64,000 bases of DNA, taken from Alphaproteobacteria bacterium (GTDB lineage: Bacteria; Pseudomonadota; Alphaproteobacteria; Micropepsales; Micropepsaceae). A program made the position numbers and the translations under genes. The notes beneath the pieces were generated by a model, which was not told the DNA's origin, ran no database searches, and saw only the letters and a program-made list of their open reading frames with translations. Below are positions 1 to 9,249 of the stretch, piece after piece. Position 1 is the stretch's first letter. Every line of letters begins with the position of its first letter. The stretch spans positions 18,481 through 82,480 of the forward strand of contig CANIHD010000016.1 of assembly GCA_947467345.1 (NCBI GenBank), in the 5' to 3' direction.

Positions 1-669
1 CTTCCGACCGTCATAACCGCGCCAGATGGTCCCGTTCGCACGCCGCCGGATACGCAAACCGCCGAAGTCCCCTATACCGGCCTGAAAGTATATGGCGAAC
101 CTGTTGCGCCAGAGCAGGAAGCCGCAGCTTCCTCACTTGCGCCCGCCGCTCCGGAAGCAATTGTCCCGGCTGCGGAGCCAGCGCCAGTCGTTGCGGCCGC
201 TTCACCTGCTGCGACACCGCCACCCGCAGCGCGAATAGTTACACCGCCACCGGCTCCTGTTGTAGCTGCTGCGCCTCCGCCGCGTCAGGCTCCTGCAGCA
301 CCCCGCGCACCCGTAACCCCGCCGCCTGCCATTGCCGTTTCATTGCCGGCTGCAGCTGCACCGCGTCCGGCACCCGCTCCTCAAGCCGCTGCCGCGCCGG
401 CCTCCGCCGCGACACGCGCTACGGGTCCGATGCTTCAAATCGGCGCCTATCCGTCGGAAGAACTTGCGCTCAGCGCTTGGAATAATTTCCGCGCCCGCTA
501 CGCCACCGCAATTGGTGGGCTGACGCAGAATGTCCAAGTGGCAGACCTTGGCGAACGCGGCACCTGGTATCGCCTCCGCGTTGGTCCGTTTAATAGCAAG
601 GATGCGGCGGTGGAGAAATGCGAACAGCTGAGAGAGGCCGGCGGTACCTGCTTCGTCGCGGCGCCCTGA
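1..669 (+). CDS. SPOR-domain protein, 5' end outside window
   Basis: Frame 1 is open from the first base to a TGA at 667-669, so the gene starts upstream of the window; the listed 343 start is internal. The visible part has about 140 residues of Pro/Ala-rich linker and then a SPOR domain of about 75 residues (starts MLQIGAYPSEELA, contains WYRLRVGPF). SPOR domains bind denuded septal peptidoglycan. Such proteins usually have an N-terminal membrane anchor, which is not visible here. It lies 27 bp before nagZ, the common alphaproteobacterial order SPOR-nagZ-scpA-scpB, which fits a role in cell wall or division. Confidence 0.85.
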   Translation, partial: LPTVITAPDGPVRTPPDTQTAEVPYTGLKVYGEPVAPEQEAAASSLAPAAPEAIVPAAEPAPVVAAASPAATPPPAARIVTPPPAPVVAAAPPPRQAPAAPRAPVTPPPAIAVSLPAAAAPRPAPAPQAAAAPASAATRATGPMLQIGAYPSEELALSAWNNFRARYATAIGGLTQNVQVADLGERGTWYRLRVGPFNSKDAAVEKCEQLREAGGTCFVAAP

Positions 670-696
670 CGCTGCCTGCACGAGAGCAAGATCACC

Positions 697-1713
697 ATGT
701 CCGCAAGCGCGGCGATTTACGGATGTATGGGCACGGAGTTGTCGCCCGATGAGCGCGCGTTTTTTCGCGATGCCATGCCGTATGGCTTCATTTTATTCGC
801 GCGCAATTGCGCCGCCCCCGATCAAATCCGGCGACTCTGCGAGTCTTTGCGCGACATCACCGGCCAATCCGACACGCCGATCCTCATCGACCAGGAAGGC
901 GGCCGCGTTCAGCGTCTTCGCCCGCCGCATTGGGCCGCAAGGCCGCCGGCGCGCCAATTCGGAAATCTCTTTGATGCCAATCCCGATGCCGCGCGTCAGG
1001 GCGCCTATCTCTGCTCGCGCCTTATCGCGTCCGAGCTCATTGCGCTTGGTATCAATGTCGATTGCGCGCCTGTGCTCGACGTTCCGGTTCCGGGAGCGCA
1101 CGATGTGATTGGCGACCGCGCTTTCGCCGAAGATCCGGAGCTGGTTATCGAACTGGCGCGCGCTTCCATGGAAGGTTTTCTCGACGGCGGCGTTCTTCCC
1201 GTGATCAAGCACGTACCGGGGCATGGCCGCGCCAATGCGGATTCGCATCTTGCCTTACCGCGTGTCGATGCTAGCCACGCAGAACTCAGCGCGCGCGATT
1301 TCGTCACCTTCCGCGCACTCAACAGAGCCCCGATGGCGATGACAGCCCATGTCGTTTACGAAGCGCTGGACCCTAAGCATCCGGCGACGACGAGCAAAAA
1401 AATCATTCGCGACATCATTCGCGGCGAAATCAGATTCGACGGGCTTCTGATGAGCGACGATCTTTCCATGTCGGCCCTCGAAGGGCCGCTTGGCACAAGA
1501 ACGCGCGATTCATTGCACGCCGGCTGCGATGTGGTTCTGCACTGCAATGGCCGCATGGATGAGATGCGCGAGATCGCTGCCGAAGTCATTCCGCTCGCGG
1601 GCCGTGCGTTGGCGCGCGCTGAATCCGCACTGGCGCAATTGAAGTGCCCCTTAGAATTCGACGTCGCCGCAGCCGATATGTGGCTGAATAATATGATCGG
1701 AGCCGCGGCGTGA
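697..1713 (+). CDS. nagZ: beta-N-acetylhexosaminidase (GH3)
   Basis: 338 aa, the normal NagZ length. The enzyme removes N-acetylglucosamine from GlcNAc-anhydroMurNAc peptides in cytoplasmic cell wall recycling. The GH3 signature KHVPGHGRANADSH is at about residues 168-181, and the catalytic Asp lies in the conserved MSDDLSMSAL segment at about 249-258. There is no signal peptide, as expected for a cytosolic NagZ. The stop overlaps the GTG start of scpA by 4 bp, so translation is probably coupled in a SPOR-nagZ-scpA-scpB operon. Confidence 0.95.
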   Translation: MSASAAIYGCMGTELSPDERAFFRDAMPYGFILFARNCAAPDQIRRLCESLRDITGQSDTPILIDQEGGRVQRLRPPHWAARPPARQFGNLFDANPDAARQGAYLCSRLIASELIALGINVDCAPVLDVPVPGAHDVIGDRAFAEDPELVIELARASMEGFLDGGVLPVIKHVPGHGRANADSHLALPRVDASHAELSARDFVTFRALNRAPMAMTAHVVYEALDPKHPATTSKKIIRDIIRGEIRFDGLLMSDDLSMSALEGPLGTRTRDSLHAGCDVVLHCNGRMDEMREIAAEVIPLAGRALARAESALAQLKCPLEFDVAAADMWLNNMIGAAA

Positions 1714-2513
1714 GCGAACCGGAAATGACAGCGCCCGCCGCCTTTGAAGCTGCCGCCTCAGCCGCGCCTGAAGACGCGTTGATCCTTGAGTTGGACGGCT
1801 TCGAAGGGCCGCTCGATCTTCTGCTCGCATTGGCGCGGTCGCAAAAAGTCGATCTCGCGAAAATTTCAATCTTGCAACTCGCCGATCAATTTTTGGCATT
1901 CATTGAATCCGTGCGTAAACATCGTCTGGAATTAGCCGCCGATTATCTCGTGATGGCGGCGTGGCTGGCTTATCTCAAATCGCGGCTGATCCTGCCGCAA
2001 GCGCCTGCAGCTGAAGGCGGCACCGCCGAGGATGCGGCAGCCCAATTGCGCTGGCGTCTGCAGCGTCTCGAAAACATGCGCGAGTCTGCGGCCCGCCTAA
2101 TGGCGCGCGAGCGCCTCGACCGTGACGTGTTTGCGCGCGGCATGCCGGAAAATGTCCGCGTCATCCGCACGCGCAAGCAGGTGGATTCACTCTACGAATT
2201 GCTGTCGTCCTATTCGCAGCAGCGGATCAAGCAGACCGGCCACAAAGTCTACGAGATGAAACGCCCGGAGATTTTCTTAATCGAAGAGGCGCGGTCTCGT
2301 CTGGAACGGGTTCTCGGAAAAATCCCGGAATGGACCGTTCTGACTCGCTTCCTGCCGCTGGAATGGCGCATCGAGGGGCGCAGCCGCACGGGCATCGCCA
2401 GTACATTTTCGGCCTGCCTAGAACTTGCCCGCGACGGTAAGTTGGAACTCAGGCAACTAACGCCATTCGGCGACATTTTCTTACGAGACCGTGCAATGGA
2501 GGGCTCGACGTGA
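1710..2513 (+). CDS. scpA: segregation and condensation protein A
   Basis: 267 aa kleisin of the SMC-ScpAB condensin complex. The N-terminal FEGPLDLLLALARSQKVDL segment is the classic ScpA signature that contacts the SMC neck; the C-terminal winged helix binds the SMC cap. It starts with GTG inside the nagZ stop codon region (GTGA, 4 bp overlap) and its own stop overlaps scpB in the same way. The partner SMC is encoded about 9 kb away on the other strand (11399-14851). Confidence 0.95.
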   Translation: MSEPEMTAPAAFEAAASAAPEDALILELDGFEGPLDLLLALARSQKVDLAKISILQLADQFLAFIESVRKHRLELAADYLVMAAWLAYLKSRLILPQAPAAEGGTAEDAAAQLRWRLQRLENMRESAARLMARERLDRDVFARGMPENVRVIRTRKQVDSLYELLSSYSQQRIKQTGHKVYEMKRPEIFLIEEARSRLERVLGKIPEWTVLTRFLPLEWRIEGRSRTGIASTFSACLELARDGKLELRQLTPFGDIFLRDRAMEGST

Positions 2514-3322
2514 ACCACGTCATTCGACTAACCGAAGCCGACGCACAACCCATCGACACACTAGGGGCCAAGGACCACATTAAGCTGATGCCTGCACCCG
2601 AGCCTCAAGAGAGCGAATTGGAATCCAACGGCGAAGCGGAAACGGTGGAAGCCGCGCCGGGACCCGAGCTCACCCATATTCGTATCGTCGAGGCTTTACT
2701 GTTTGCGGCGTCCGAACCTTTGGACATCAACGCGCTCGCCGCCGCGCTGCCGCAATCCACGAATGTGGAAGCGATCCTCACTGCCCTTCAGCGCGACTAT
2801 GAAGGTCGCGGCGTCAATCTGTTGAAGGTCGCGAACAAATGGCAGTTCCGCACCGCGAAGGATCTCGGCTTTCTTCTGCATAAGGAGAAAACCGAAGAGC
2901 GCCGCCTGTCGCGCGCCGCCATCGAGACCTTGGCTATTGTCGCCTATCACCAACCGGTGACGCGCGCCGAGATCGAAGATATTCGCGGCGTCATGGTGTC
3001 CAAGGGCACGATCGACGCGCTCATGGAAGTCGGTTGGGTGCGCATCAGAGGCCGCCGCCGTACGCCTGGCCGTCCAGTTACTTACGGCACGACCGAAGCC
3101 TTCCTGGTGCATTTCGGTCTCGAGAATGTCGGGGATCTGCCCGGTATGGATGAGCTGAAAGCCGCAGGCTTCCTTGAATCGGCGCCGCCGGCAGGCTTCG
3201 CGGTTCCCAATCCGTCGGACATGCTGGCTCCGGACGAAGATCCCTATGTCGAAGGCGAGGATGGGCAGGACGATCTGTTCGCCGAGCCAACGCCAGAACA
3301 GGCCATCGAACTGGAGAATTAA
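2510..3322 (+). CDS. scpB: segregation and condensation protein B
   Basis: 270 aa. Two winged-helix domains follow a nonconserved acidic N-terminus of about 60 residues; HIRIVEALLFAASEPLD starts the conserved part, and the family motif LAIVAYHQPVTRAEIEDIRGV is at about residues 140-160. ScpB dimers bind the central part of the ScpA kleisin. The GTG start overlaps the scpA stop by 4 bp. The C-terminal tail is acidic. In many relatives tatABC follows; here a transporter follows instead. Confidence 0.95.
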   Translation: MNHVIRLTEADAQPIDTLGAKDHIKLMPAPEPQESELESNGEAETVEAAPGPELTHIRIVEALLFAASEPLDINALAAALPQSTNVEAILTALQRDYEGRGVNLLKVANKWQFRTAKDLGFLLHKEKTEERRLSRAAIETLAIVAYHQPVTRAEIEDIRGVMVSKGTIDALMEVGWVRIRGRRRTPGRPVTYGTTEAFLVHFGLENVGDLPGMDELKAAGFLESAPPAGFAVPNPSDMLAPDEDPYVEGEDGQDDLFAEPTPEQAIELEN

Positions 3323-3426
3323 TGCGGCGGGGTGCCAGACCGGGTTCTTAGACGAGCACACGCTGTGGTAGCGTGCGGCCCGCGTTTCAAACGCTCCCGA
3401 TTTCTCGCACCCGGTTCCGCAACTCT

Positions 3427-4671
3427 ATGTCAGACGCAGCAGCACAAGCGCCCCGCGCAACCATGTCTAAGGGCGTTCTGTTTGTTCTGATCGTCGTCTT
3501 CATCGACATGATCGGGATAGGCATCGCGATGCCGGTTATTCCGGTTCTTGTCGGCGAGTATGTCGGCGACCGATCTCTGCAAACCCATTGGTATATGGCG
3601 ATGACGGTCGCCTATGGCGGCATGCAGTTTCTTTGCGCGCCCGGTCTCGGCGCACTCAGCGATCGTTATGGACGAAGGGCCGTTCTTCTCGCCGCCATTA
3701 TCGGGCTCGGGTTTCACTATCTTCTCATCGGCTTTGCTGCGTCGTTGTGGCTGATATTTGTGGCGCGACTGCTTGGCGGCATAACGGGCGCCAGCTTCTC
3801 CGTCGCTAATGCCTATCTGGCCGATGTCAGCGCGCCGGAAGAGCGCACCAAGGCCTTCGGCATGATCGGCGCTGCGTTCGGATTGGGGTTCATCTGCGGC
3901 CCACCGCTGGGCGGGCTGCTTGGCGAAATCAATTTGCATTTGCCGTTCTTCGTCGCAGCGGGGTTGTCGCTTGCTAACGCGGTATACGGCTACTTTGTGG
4001 TTACGGAATCTCTGCCGCCCGAGCGGCGCAGCAAATTCGCGATCTCCAAGGCCAATCCCTTTCGCGCGCTGATTGCTTTGGTGTCGAGCCACGCGATTGG
4101 CAATCTCGTGATCATCTATTCGCTCTACATGCTGGCGCACGCGACCATGATCCAGACCTGGGTTCTGGCCATGCATTTCCGCTTCGATTGGACCACGGCG
4201 CAGAACGGCATCGTTCTGGGATGCGTAGGACTATTGTCTGCGATAGTGCAGGGCGGTCTCGTCGGCCGGCTGGTGAAATGGCTGGGTGAAGAACGCCTCG
4301 CGATGTACGCCGTCGGCACCAATATGATCGCGCAATTTCTCTACGGCATCTCTTGGGAAGGCTGGATGATCTACGTCATCCTCTTTGCCTCATTCATCGT
4401 GTTTAGCGCCGGTGCAGCTCTGCAAGGGTTGGTTTCGAAGGGAACCGATCCGCGCATGCAGGGCGTCACTTTGGGCGCGCTGACCTCGATCAGCAGCCTG
4501 TGTTTCGTTGTTGGTGCTTTGGCCGGAAACGGAATTCTGGGCGTCGTCAGCGAATTGCCGCAAGGTGATTTCCGCTTGGGCGCGACGTTCTATTTCACCT
4601 CGGCGCTCAATTGCATCGCCTTCACCCTGCTGGTGCTGCGCCGAAAAGATGCCCGTGCGGCGGCGGGTTAA
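3427..4671 (+). CDS. MFS transporter, Tet (TCR) family
   Basis: About 414 aa from ATG 3427; the track start (GTG 3373) adds 18 unlikely residues before MSDAAAQAP. Twelve hydrophobic segments are apparent. DMIGIGIAMPVIPVL in TM1 and the motif A loop GALSDRYGRRAVLL after TM2 match TetA-type drug/H+ antiporters; the motif C-like GAAFGLGFICGPPLGG follows in TM5. The substrate cannot be read from sequence; many chromosomal members are annotated as tetracycline exporters without evidence. It stands alone between scpB and the riboswitch. Confidence 0.85.
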   Translation: MSDAAAQAPRATMSKGVLFVLIVVFIDMIGIGIAMPVIPVLVGEYVGDRSLQTHWYMAMTVAYGGMQFLCAPGLGALSDRYGRRAVLLAAIIGLGFHYLLIGFAASLWLIFVARLLGGITGASFSVANAYLADVSAPEERTKAFGMIGAAFGLGFICGPPLGGLLGEINLHLPFFVAAGLSLANAVYGYFVVTESLPPERRSKFAISKANPFRALIALVSSHAIGNLVIIYSLYMLAHATMIQTWVLAMHFRFDWTTAQNGIVLGCVGLLSAIVQGGLVGRLVKWLGEERLAMYAVGTNMIAQFLYGISWEGWMIYVILFASFIVFSAGAALQGLVSKGTDPRMQGVTLGALTSISSLCFVVGALAGNGILGVVSELPQGDFRLGATFYFTSALNCIAFTLLVLRRKDARAAAG

Positions 4672-4727
4672 CCCAGCCTCAGCTGCGCGGCTTGCCGGTC
4701 ACGCGCGCAATTTGTATAAGCACCTGT

Positions 4728-4952
4728 CATTGGGGAGTAGCCGCCCGGACCTCCACCGGGGCACGTATCAACAGACTTGGCCCTCGCGGGCTATGGTGCG
4801 CGCTGGAAGCATCCGCCAGAAAAAAGTGCCTATCGCACTTTTTCGTCCGGCGGTGCGACCGATAAAACGGCGAGACCTTTGGCTCTTCGTTTTCCGTCCG
4901 GGGTCGGGCGAAAACGAAAAGCCATTGGTATGTCCTGCCTGACCCCCCAGTG
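4728..4952 (+). ncRNA. yybP-ykoY (Mn2+) riboswitch
   Basis: The leader of the TMEM165/GDT1 gene has the conserved yybP-ykoY elements in order: GGGGAGTAGCCG, ATCAACAGACTTGGCC and GGCGAGACCTTTGGC. CATTGGGG (4728-4735) can pair with CCCCAGTG (4945-4952) to close a P1 helix. Internal hairpins include AAAAAGTGC-ctatc-GCACTTTTT (4821-4843) and CGTTTTC...GAAAACG. The 3' side of P1 ends 8 nt before the ATG, so switching at ribosome access is likely. The class senses Mn2+ and often precedes Mn exporters, matching the downstream gene. Exact ends are my estimate. Confidence 0.88.
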
Positions 4953-4960
4953 AGTTCATC

Positions 4961-5515
4961 ATGGATGTGTTTCTCATTTCTGTGGGCGCCGTCGCTTTGG
5001 CCGAGATCGGCGACAAGACGCAGCTTTTGGCGCTTGTGCTGGCCGCGCGCTACCGCGCGCCAATTCCCATCATTCTCGGCATTCTCGTCGCCACCACTGC
5101 AAACCATCTCGCGGCAGCATGGGTCGGCGTATTGGCGGCGGATTTTCTCTCCGGCGATGTTTTGCGCTGGGTCATCGCCGCGTCGTTCATCGGTATGGCG
5201 CTATGGATGTTGATCCCGGACAAGCTCGATTCCGGACCGCGTATCGGAGATAAATGGGGCGCCTTCGCTGCGACCGCCATTTCGTTTTTTATTGTCGAGA
5301 TAGGCGACAAGACACAGATCGCGACTGTGGCGCTGGCGGCGCGCTATCACGCTGTGCTTCTCGTGGGTGCCGGCACGACAGTCGGGCTGATGCTCGCGAA
5401 CGTGCCCGTTATTCTCGCCGGAAAAATGGTGGGCAATCGTCTGCCGTTGCGGCTGATACACACCATCTCGGCGGTGATATTTCTTGTGCTCGGTGTCGCT
5501 GCGCTAATTTTTTAA
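4961..5515 (+). CDS. TMEM165/GDT1 family Mn2+ exporter
   Basis: 184 aa, about six membrane segments in two homologous halves. Each half has the family signature E-x-G-D-K-T (AEIGDKTQLLAL near residue 12 and VEIGDKTQIATVAL near 112), whose acidic residues are thought to coordinate the cation. Bacterial members (MneA/MntX type) export Mn2+. The Mn2+-type riboswitch immediately upstream supports this role rather than Ca2+ transport. It ends 15 bp from the rnd stop (convergent). Confidence 0.9.
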   Translation: MDVFLISVGAVALAEIGDKTQLLALVLAARYRAPIPIILGILVATTANHLAAAWVGVLAADFLSGDVLRWVIAASFIGMALWMLIPDKLDSGPRIGDKWGAFAATAISFFIVEIGDKTQIATVALAARYHAVLLVGAGTTVGLMLANVPVILAGKMVGNRLPLRLIHTISAVIFLVLGVAALIF

Positions 5516-5530
5516 ACGCAGCGAAGAAAC

Positions 5531-6715
5531 TTACCGCGATTTGGCGCGGGATTTCTTCTCCGGCACGACCGCGTTTTCCACCACGACGGCTTCGCCATTG
5601 TCGAGCGCAATGGCGAGGCGTCCTTCCGCCAGCGCGCGCGCATCATTGCCGAACACTTCAGCGCGCCAGCCTTGCAGGGCCGGCACATCTTCGTCGCCGC
5701 CTGCGAGGCGTTCCAGCTCATCGCTGTTCGCGATGAGCCGCGCAGCGACGCCATATTGCGTCGCCCTAAGGCGGAGCAACGTCTTCAAGAGATCTAGCGC
5801 TGCCGGCGACGGCTCGCGGCCGCGCCGACGCGACTCAAACGGCTGTATCTCGGGTAGGGGCGCTTCAAGCGTTTCTTTAATAACGGCAAGCAAAGCCTTG
5901 CCCTGACGCGACGCCGCGTAACCGTTCGGCAGCGCGCGAATATCGGAAAGCGCTTCCGCCGTGGCCGGCGGATGCGACGCGATTTCCAGAATGGCTTCGT
6001 CTTTGACAACGCGGTTGCGCGGCACGTCGCGCGATTGCGCCTCACGCTCGCGCCACGCCGCCATGGCCATGACGAGCGCGACGAATTTCTTATTGCTGGA
6101 GCGCAGCTTCAAGCGGCGCCACGCATCTTCCGGTTCCAGTTTGTAAGTCGCTGGATCTTTCAGCGTCTTTTCTTCTTCTTCCAGCCAAACGGCGCGGCCG
6201 CTTTTTTCCAGCTCTGCCGAAAGCGTTTCGTAAATCGTGCGCAAATAGGTGACGTCGGCCAGCGCATATTCCAGCTGCCGCTTGCTCAGCGGCCGGCGGC
6301 TCCAATCGGTGAAGCGCGCGGATTTGTCGATGTCCGCTTTGGCTATACGGCGCACCAGCGTTTCGTAGGAGGCAGCCTCTCCGAAGCCGCACACCATCGC
6401 GGCGATCTGCGAGTCGAACAAAGGCTGCGGAATGATGCCTGCCGAGTGATGGAAGATTTCGATGTCCTGCCGCGCGGCATGAAACACCTTCATGACCTTC
6501 TTATTGGCGAGTAGCTTATGGAATGGCGCGAGATCGATGTCCTTAGCCAGGGGATCGATGATGCCTTCCGCGGTCGGGCTCGCCGCCTGGATCAGGCAGA
6601 GTTTCGGCCAATAGGTCTGGTCCCGGATGAACTCGGTATCGAGGGCAACATAAGGGCCCTCGTTCAACTCGGCGCAGAAGGCCTTAAGATCAGCAGAATC
6701 CGTGACAATACGCAT
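5531..6715 (-). CDS. rnd: ribonuclease D
   Basis: 394 aa 3'-5' exoribonuclease of the DEDDy family, acting in tRNA 3' maturation. Exo I ALDTEFIRDQTYWP (near 24), Exo II FHAARQDIEIF (near 79) and Exo III YALADVTYL (near 151) are all visible, including the Tyr. An HRDC domain follows at about 210-290. It is divergent from aspS with 166 bp between them, which must hold both promoters. Confidence 0.95.
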   Translation of the reverse strand: MRIVTDSADLKAFCAELNEGPYVALDTEFIRDQTYWPKLCLIQAASPTAEGIIDPLAKDIDLAPFHKLLANKKVMKVFHAARQDIEIFHHSAGIIPQPLFDSQIAAMVCGFGEAASYETLVRRIAKADIDKSARFTDWSRRPLSKRQLEYALADVTYLRTIYETLSAELEKSGRAVWLEEEEKTLKDPATYKLEPEDAWRRLKLRSSNKKFVALVMAMAAWREREAQSRDVPRNRVVKDEAILEIASHPPATAEALSDIRALPNGYAASRQGKALLAVIKETLEAPLPEIQPFESRRRGREPSPAALDLLKTLLRLRATQYGVAARLIANSDELERLAGGDEDVPALQGWRAEVFGNDARALAEGRLAIALDNGEAVVVENAVVPEKKSRAKSR

Positions 6716-6822
6716 GGTCAGCTCTTAGCGGGATTCGTCCCCGCTGTCCCCGCCGGCTATGCGTTATGGCTGGAAATTCACGGTTCCTGTGCGTTTGGGT
6801 CACGGCGGGTAGGCCAGGGAAC

Positions 6823-6843
6823 CGCCCCTTGACTTAGGGCGGG
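6823..6843. other. GC-rich hairpin in aspS leader
   Basis: CCGCCC and GGGCGG pair around a 9-nt loop about 40 nt upstream of the aspS ATG. There is no T-run, so it is not a terminator. Its function is unknown; it may only reflect local GC content. Confidence 0.3.
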
Positions 6844-6881
6844 GTCCTTTCCACAAACACCGCATCTAGCGGGATCCCACC

Positions 6882-8684
6882 ATGCATATTTATCGTACCC
6901 ATACGGCTGGCGCCTTGCGCCAGTCAGACGTCGGACAGCGGGTCCGTATTTCAGGTTGGGCCCACCGGGTGCGCGACCATGGCGGGCTACTGTTCATCGA
7001 TGTGCGCGACCATTACGGGGTCACGCAATGCGTGCTGGAACCCGACTCTCCGGCCTTCGCTGAGGCCTCGCGGGTCCGCTCGGAATGGGTCGTCACCGTC
7101 ACCGGGCCGGTCGTGGCGCGCAAAGGCGATACCGCCAATGCCAACCTGCCCACCGGCGATATCGAGATTCGAATCGAAGAGCTGTCCATTCAAGGCGAGG
7201 CCGGCGAGCTGCCGCTGCCCGTCTTCGGTGAAGCCGAATATCCGGAAGATATCCGCTTGCGCTACCGCTTCCTCGATCTCCGGCGCGAGAAGCTGCACAA
7301 GAACATCATACTGCGCGCGCAAGTCATTCAGTCCATTCGCCGCCGCATGGTGGACCAAGGCTTCACCGAGTTTCAGACGCCCATCCTGACCGCCTCCAGC
7401 CCCGAGGGCGCGCGCGACTTCTTGGTGCCGTCGCGCATGCATCCGGGCTCGTTCTATGCGTTGCCGCAGGCGCCGCAGCAGTTCAAACAGCTCATCATGG
7501 TGGCGGGCTTCGACCGTTATTTCCAAATCGCGCCCTGTTTCCGCGATGAAGATGCGCGCGCCGACCGTAGCCCGGGCGAATTCTATCAGCTCGATCTGGA
7601 AATGAGCTTCGTCACGCAAGACGATGTTTTTGCTGCTATTGAGCCGGTTCTGCATGGCGTCTTCACGGAGTTCGCCAATGGACGGCAAGTGTCGCCGATA
7701 CCGTTTTCGCGCATTCCTTATTCCGAAGCGCTGGCCCTCTACGGCACCGACAAGCCGGATCTTCGCAATCCGCTTCTGATCGCCGACGTGTCGGATATTT
7801 TCACGCGCGATGACGTCACGTTCCAAGCCTTCAAGAAAGTTGTGCAGGCGGGTGGCGTCGCACGCGCCATTCCGGCGCCAGGCGCCGGCGCGCAATCGCG
7901 CTCATGGTTCGATAAGTTGAATGAATGGGCGCGCGGCGAAGGCGCCGCCGGGCTCGGTTACATCATTTTCGAGGAAGAGAACGGCGTGTTGGTCGGCAAG
8001 GGACCAATCGCGAAATTCCTTTCGTCGGAGGCATTACAGAAGCTTGCGGTTCGCGCCGCCGTGAAAGCGGGCGACGCCGTATTCTTTGCCGCCGACAAAC
8101 TGGCGCGCGCCGCCGATCTTGCAGGCAAGGCGCGCACGCGCATCGGCAGAGAGCTTGGCTTGATCCGCGAGGATAAGTTCGAGTTCTGCTGGATCGTCGA
8201 TTTTCCGATGTATGAATATAACGAGCAGGAAAAGCGCATCGATTTCTCGCACAATCCATTCTCGATGCCGCAAGGCGGAATGGAAGCGCTGGAAAATCAG
8301 GATCCGCTCACCATCAAAGCGTTCCAATACGACATCGTTTGCAATGGCGTGGAATTGTCGTCAGGCGCCATCCGTAACCATAAGCCCGAGATCATGTTGA
8401 AAGCTTTCGAGATCGCCGGCTATGCGCGCGCCGAAACCGAAGCGAAATTCTCCGGCATGCTGAATGCGTTCCGCTACGGCGCGCCGCCGCATGGTGGCTC
8501 AGCGCCGGGCATCGACCGCATGGTCATGCTGATCGCGGGCGTCGAGAATTTGCGCGAAGTGACGATGTTTCCGATGAACCAGCAGGCGCAGGATTTAATG
8601 ATGGGCGCGCCGTCGGAAGTTTCGGCGAAACAATTGCGCGAACTTCATATCCGCGTCGTGCTGCCGGAGAAAGAAAAAGCGTAA
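6882..8684 (+). CDS. aspS: aspartyl-tRNA synthetase (non-discriminating type)
   Basis: 600 aa, bacterial-type class II synthetase with OB-fold anticodon domain, catalytic core and GAD insertion. Motif 2 [22 protein letters not shown] and motif 3 [18 protein letters not shown] are intact. In the anticodon domain the sequence is RDHGG (His33), and KGDTANAN has Gly near position 83. In Pseudomonas these His and Gly positions mark non-discriminating AspRS; E. coli has Leu and Lys. I infer it also charges tRNA-Asn, for conversion by GatCAB elsewhere. Confidence 0.93.
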   Translation: MHIYRTHTAGALRQSDVGQRVRISGWAHRVRDHGGLLFIDVRDHYGVTQCVLEPDSPAFAEASRVRSEWVVTVTGPVVARKGDTANANLPTGDIEIRIEELSIQGEAGELPLPVFGEAEYPEDIRLRYRFLDLRREKLHKNIILRAQVIQSIRRRMVDQGFTEFQTPILTASSPEGARDFLVPSRMHPGSFYALPQAPQQFKQLIMVAGFDRYFQIAPCFRDEDARADRSPGEFYQLDLEMSFVTQDDVFAAIEPVLHGVFTEFANGRQVSPIPFSRIPYSEALALYGTDKPDLRNPLLIADVSDIFTRDDVTFQAFKKVVQAGGVARAIPAPGAGAQSRSWFDKLNEWARGEGAAGLGYIIFEEENGVLVGKGPIAKFLSSEALQKLAVRAAVKAGDAVFFAADKLARAADLAGKARTRIGRELGLIREDKFEFCWIVDFPMYEYNEQEKRIDFSHNPFSMPQGGMEALENQDPLTIKAFQYDIVCNGVELSSGAIRNHKPEIMLKAFEIAGYARAETEAKFSGMLNAFRYGAPPHGGSAPGIDRMVMLIAGVENLREVTMFPMNQQAQDLMMGAPSEVSAKQLRELHIRVVLPEKEKA

Positions 8685-8702
8685 TCATCGAAAACATAAA
8701 GC

Positions 8703-8738
8703 AAAACGGCGCGGGAGATTCCTGCGCCGTTTTTTGTC
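8703..8738. terminator. bidirectional intrinsic terminator, aspS/atpF
   Basis: AAAACGGCGC-gggagattcct-GCGCCGTTTTTT lies between the convergent aspS and atpF genes. The 10-bp stem is flanked by A and T runs on opposite sides, so it can serve both strands. Confidence 0.85.
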
Positions 8739-8756
8739 TGCCCTCTATGAAGAGGA

Positions 8757-9248
8757 TTAGTTCAGCTTACCGGGAATTTCTTTCAACGCGCTCTGGACCA
8801 TGTCCTGGGCGCGTTTGTCGTCGAGGCGGGCAGCGATCAGCTTCTCGGCTGCCGACACGGCTGCATCGGCGGCGAGGGCGCGGACTTCCGCGAGTGCCGC
8901 GGCTTCCGCTTGTGCAATTTTATCCTGTGCCTGCTTGCCGCGGCGTTCGATCGCCTGCGCGATCTGCACGCGCATTTCCTTGGCATAGGCTCCCGCTTCG
9001 GCGCGCGCCGCCGTCAAAATGCCGTGCGCTTCTTTTTCCGCATCCGCCTGCTTGCAGCGATATTGCTCGAGAAGGCCTTGCGCTTTCTCGCGAAGACGGC
9101 GCGCATCGTCCAATTCTTTGGCGATTTGGGCGGAGCGCGCATCCAGCGTTTTGCCGATCATGGCAGGCACGCCCTGCCACAGAAGAAGGCCAAGAAAGAT
9201 CAGCGTGCCGACGCCAACCCAGGTTTCCGCATTCGAGAAGAATTCCAT
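8757..9248 (-). CDS. atpF: ATP synthase F0 subunit b
   Basis: 163 aa, one N-terminal membrane helix (VGVGTLIFLGLLLW, residues about 10-24), then a long Ala/Glu/Lys-rich helix that forms half of the peripheral stator. Last gene of atpI-atpB-atpE-b'-b, one base from the b' gene. Alphaproteobacteria carry separate b and b' subunits, and the distal one here is assigned as b by gene order. It ends at a shared terminator with aspS. Confidence 0.92.
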   Translation of the reverse strand: MEFFSNAETWVGVGTLIFLGLLLWQGVPAMIGKTLDARSAQIAKELDDARRLREKAQGLLEQYRCKQADAEKEAHGILTAARAEAGAYAKEMRVQIAQAIERRGKQAQDKIAQAEAAALAEVRALAADAAVSAAEKLIAARLDDKRAQDMVQSALKEIPGKLN

Positions 9249-9249
9249 C

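Noticed and set aside
3373-3426. Upstream GTG start of the MFS gene
   Set aside because: Adds 18 residues unlike the family N-terminus; ATG 3427 is better.
4821-4843. AAAAAGTGC/GCACTTTTT as a stand-alone terminator of the MFS gene
   Set aside because: It lies inside the conserved riboswitch core, so I treat it as part of that RNA; termination is still possible.
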